DNA of 64,000 nt from Pisaster brevispinus (taxonomy: Eukaryota; Echinodermata; Asteroidea; Forcipulatida; Asteriidae): positions 434,001-498,000 of the forward strand of contig JAMKCF010000001.1 of assembly GCA_023634235.1 (NCBI GenBank). Direction: 5' to 3'. Both the position numbers and the translations under genes were made by a program. The first letter of the stretch is position 1. The number at the start of each line of letters is the position of its first letter. The notes below the pieces were generated by a model that searched no databases, was not told the DNA's origin, and saw only the letters and a program-made list of their open reading frames with translations. Of this stretch, positions 62,405-64,000 are shown in pieces.

Positions 62405-64000
62405 TAATATTATGATTGATGTTTGCAGACCCTAAGAAGAGAAACTATTTGCAAGAAGATATATAAATGTGTTTTTGATTAGTGCAAACAGTGTGTTTTC
62501 CATTTGACTGTGGCAACAGTCACCACGCAGTTGAGTAGTGTAAATTGATATCATCAAGCTCGCATGGTTTTATCCGTGTGTCGAGTATACTACCCACTCT
62601 GTCGTAGACACGTGGGTTAGAACCACGCACCGTAACTTGGTGTTCCCAGTGAGACACTCGGCAGGAGGAACTGGTGTTTTTGTCCCGCAGTTTTACCAAG
62701 AACAAAATATTTGGTCTCTTCATGGGCTGTCATCCAGTCAGCATGTTCATTATTGTATAGAGAAACACTGATTTCAATTTAACGGAAGATAAGACGCACC
62801 GTTATCTAATAATAGAGTTTCTTTATTAATATAACTTCTTCATTATAGCAGAGGAAGCCCTTTGGAATTAATTACCTACCTATTTAGTTTATTTCGATTT
62901 TTTCTCAAACAAGTAAACATATGGTATCAGACTGCACCTTTATGAGGGAGTCAAATGCTTTAAAATAAAAGCAGACGTGAGTGCAGTTATTTGATTTTGG
63001 AAATTATGTATTTTGTTATTTCATTTCGAAAACAAGCATTTATAGCAAATAAATTACACCACATAGTGTGTTTATGCAATAGAGAGGGGTCAAAACACAC
63101 AGTTTTGGTCTTTAAACATTTGAGTTTATGTTTAATGCAATAGTAAACCAAAATGTATGGTGAGTCTGTGTTGAAAATGTGAAGGGAATAAAAAAACATG
63201 ATTATTTGGTTAACTTAAAGTTTATTCAAAATGCACAAACTCAATGTGAAATGCACATCATGAAACCTTTCTCAAAAATGCAGGTATTTTTAAAGATAGT
63301 TAGAAGTAAACAACTTGTTTTGTAGTAAATTGACTACTGGTCTGGAAGTAACAACCAACCATTATAACACACGTCGTGTGTATTCACTCGTTTCAAATCA
63401 TAATGTGGCGAAAGCAGGTAATGAAGCATCTTAGATCCCTCAGTGTTCAAGGCTACAATAGTAATGTTGTGTATGAGTGTATGAGTGTCTTTCATATGGA
63501 ACAAAATCAGGCAAAAGAGTAAATTGGCTGTGCGTAACGAACAGCAGGTGCCACCTTTTCTGATCGAGTTTCCATTTTAAAGGTACAGTGCATCTTCAGG
63601 TTAATTCATCTGGAAGTATATAATGTAATCTTTAACTTCAACAACAACTGTTAAGGAAATTGCCAACGGTCAACTTTTTATTTCTGTCATTGGCAGATAC
63701 TATGCCGCTTTTATTCAAGTTAAGATTCTGTCTAAGTAATTATATTGTTAAACACCTTGAATATTTCACAACAAAAAGGTGTTTATTGGTGATACAGCGA
63801 TGTATAAGTCCTGAAAGTATGCCATAACTGCAACATAGACGGGTAATGCCAAGAGAGGGCGCTGCATCAAACGTAACTAGAGCATTGTGTTATTTTATAT
63901 CGTTAGAAGTGTGTTGAGTTAAAATTTAGATCAGTAAAAAAAAATTGTAGCATATCATTGAATTTATTTGTAAGAATAATGACAATTCTAAAGTTCCAAA
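62405..64000. other. Right end of window, no gene seen
   Basis: A SINE-like head may lie at 62580-62690 on the minus strand (complement contains GGTGCGTGGTTCTAACCCAC). Otherwise AT-rich without coding signature. Confidence 0.4.

Overview
This is a eukaryotic, AT-rich, intron- and repeat-rich genomic window. The main gene has many small exons with GT-AG introns, and several tRNA-derived SINE families, MITEs and minisatellites lie between them. The domain repertoire (fibro-slime, cadherin, F5/8C, thrombospondin) and the SINE types suggest a marine deuterostome invertebrate, most likely an echinoderm such as a sea star. That assignment is inference from memory of such genomes, not a database match.

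The window is dominated by one plus-strand gene. I could trace 33 consecutive exons from 1185 to a stop codon at 49982, and all intron phases are compatible. They encode about 1,576 residues; the N-terminus lies upstream of the window. Domain order is: fibro-slime-like domain, two cadherin-like repeats, an F5/8 type C (discoidin) domain, a cysteine-rich ephrin-receptor-like (GCC2/GCC3) region, thrombospondin-type EGF modules, a full set of calcium-binding thrombospondin type 3 repeats, a thrombospondin C-terminal lectin-like domain, a LamG/pentraxin-like domain, and a polybasic C-terminal tail. The C-terminal two thirds are a canonical thrombospondin 'signature' region; the additions on both sides make it a very large, secreted, mega-thrombospondin-type matrix protein.

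A 16.3 kb intron of this gene (3667-19969) holds two tandem paralogous genes on the opposite strand (6173-9422 and 14856-17387). Each has three exons encoding a signal peptide, a short cysteine-containing region and one LamG-like domain. The same intron holds a truncated LINE, segmental duplications and degenerate minisatellites.

Other introns of the main gene contain striking tandem arrays. A 54-bp array lies at 23290-24030. A 128-bp array at 31870-33770 repeats the end of an exon together with its 5' splice site. A 64-bp array at 34950-35144 repeats a 3' splice site plus exon start. A 75-bp array of 17 copies lies at 36954-38224, and a 27-bp array at 46048-46675.

Downstream of 50 kb I see no convincing protein-coding gene. 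That part holds a decayed copy of the last exon tail, possible poly(A) signals, two near-identical CRE + TATA promoter-like modules (57.1 and 58.2 kb) with a weaker third at 59.15 kb, microsatellites and MITE-like repeats. It may be the 5' region of a gene lying to the right.
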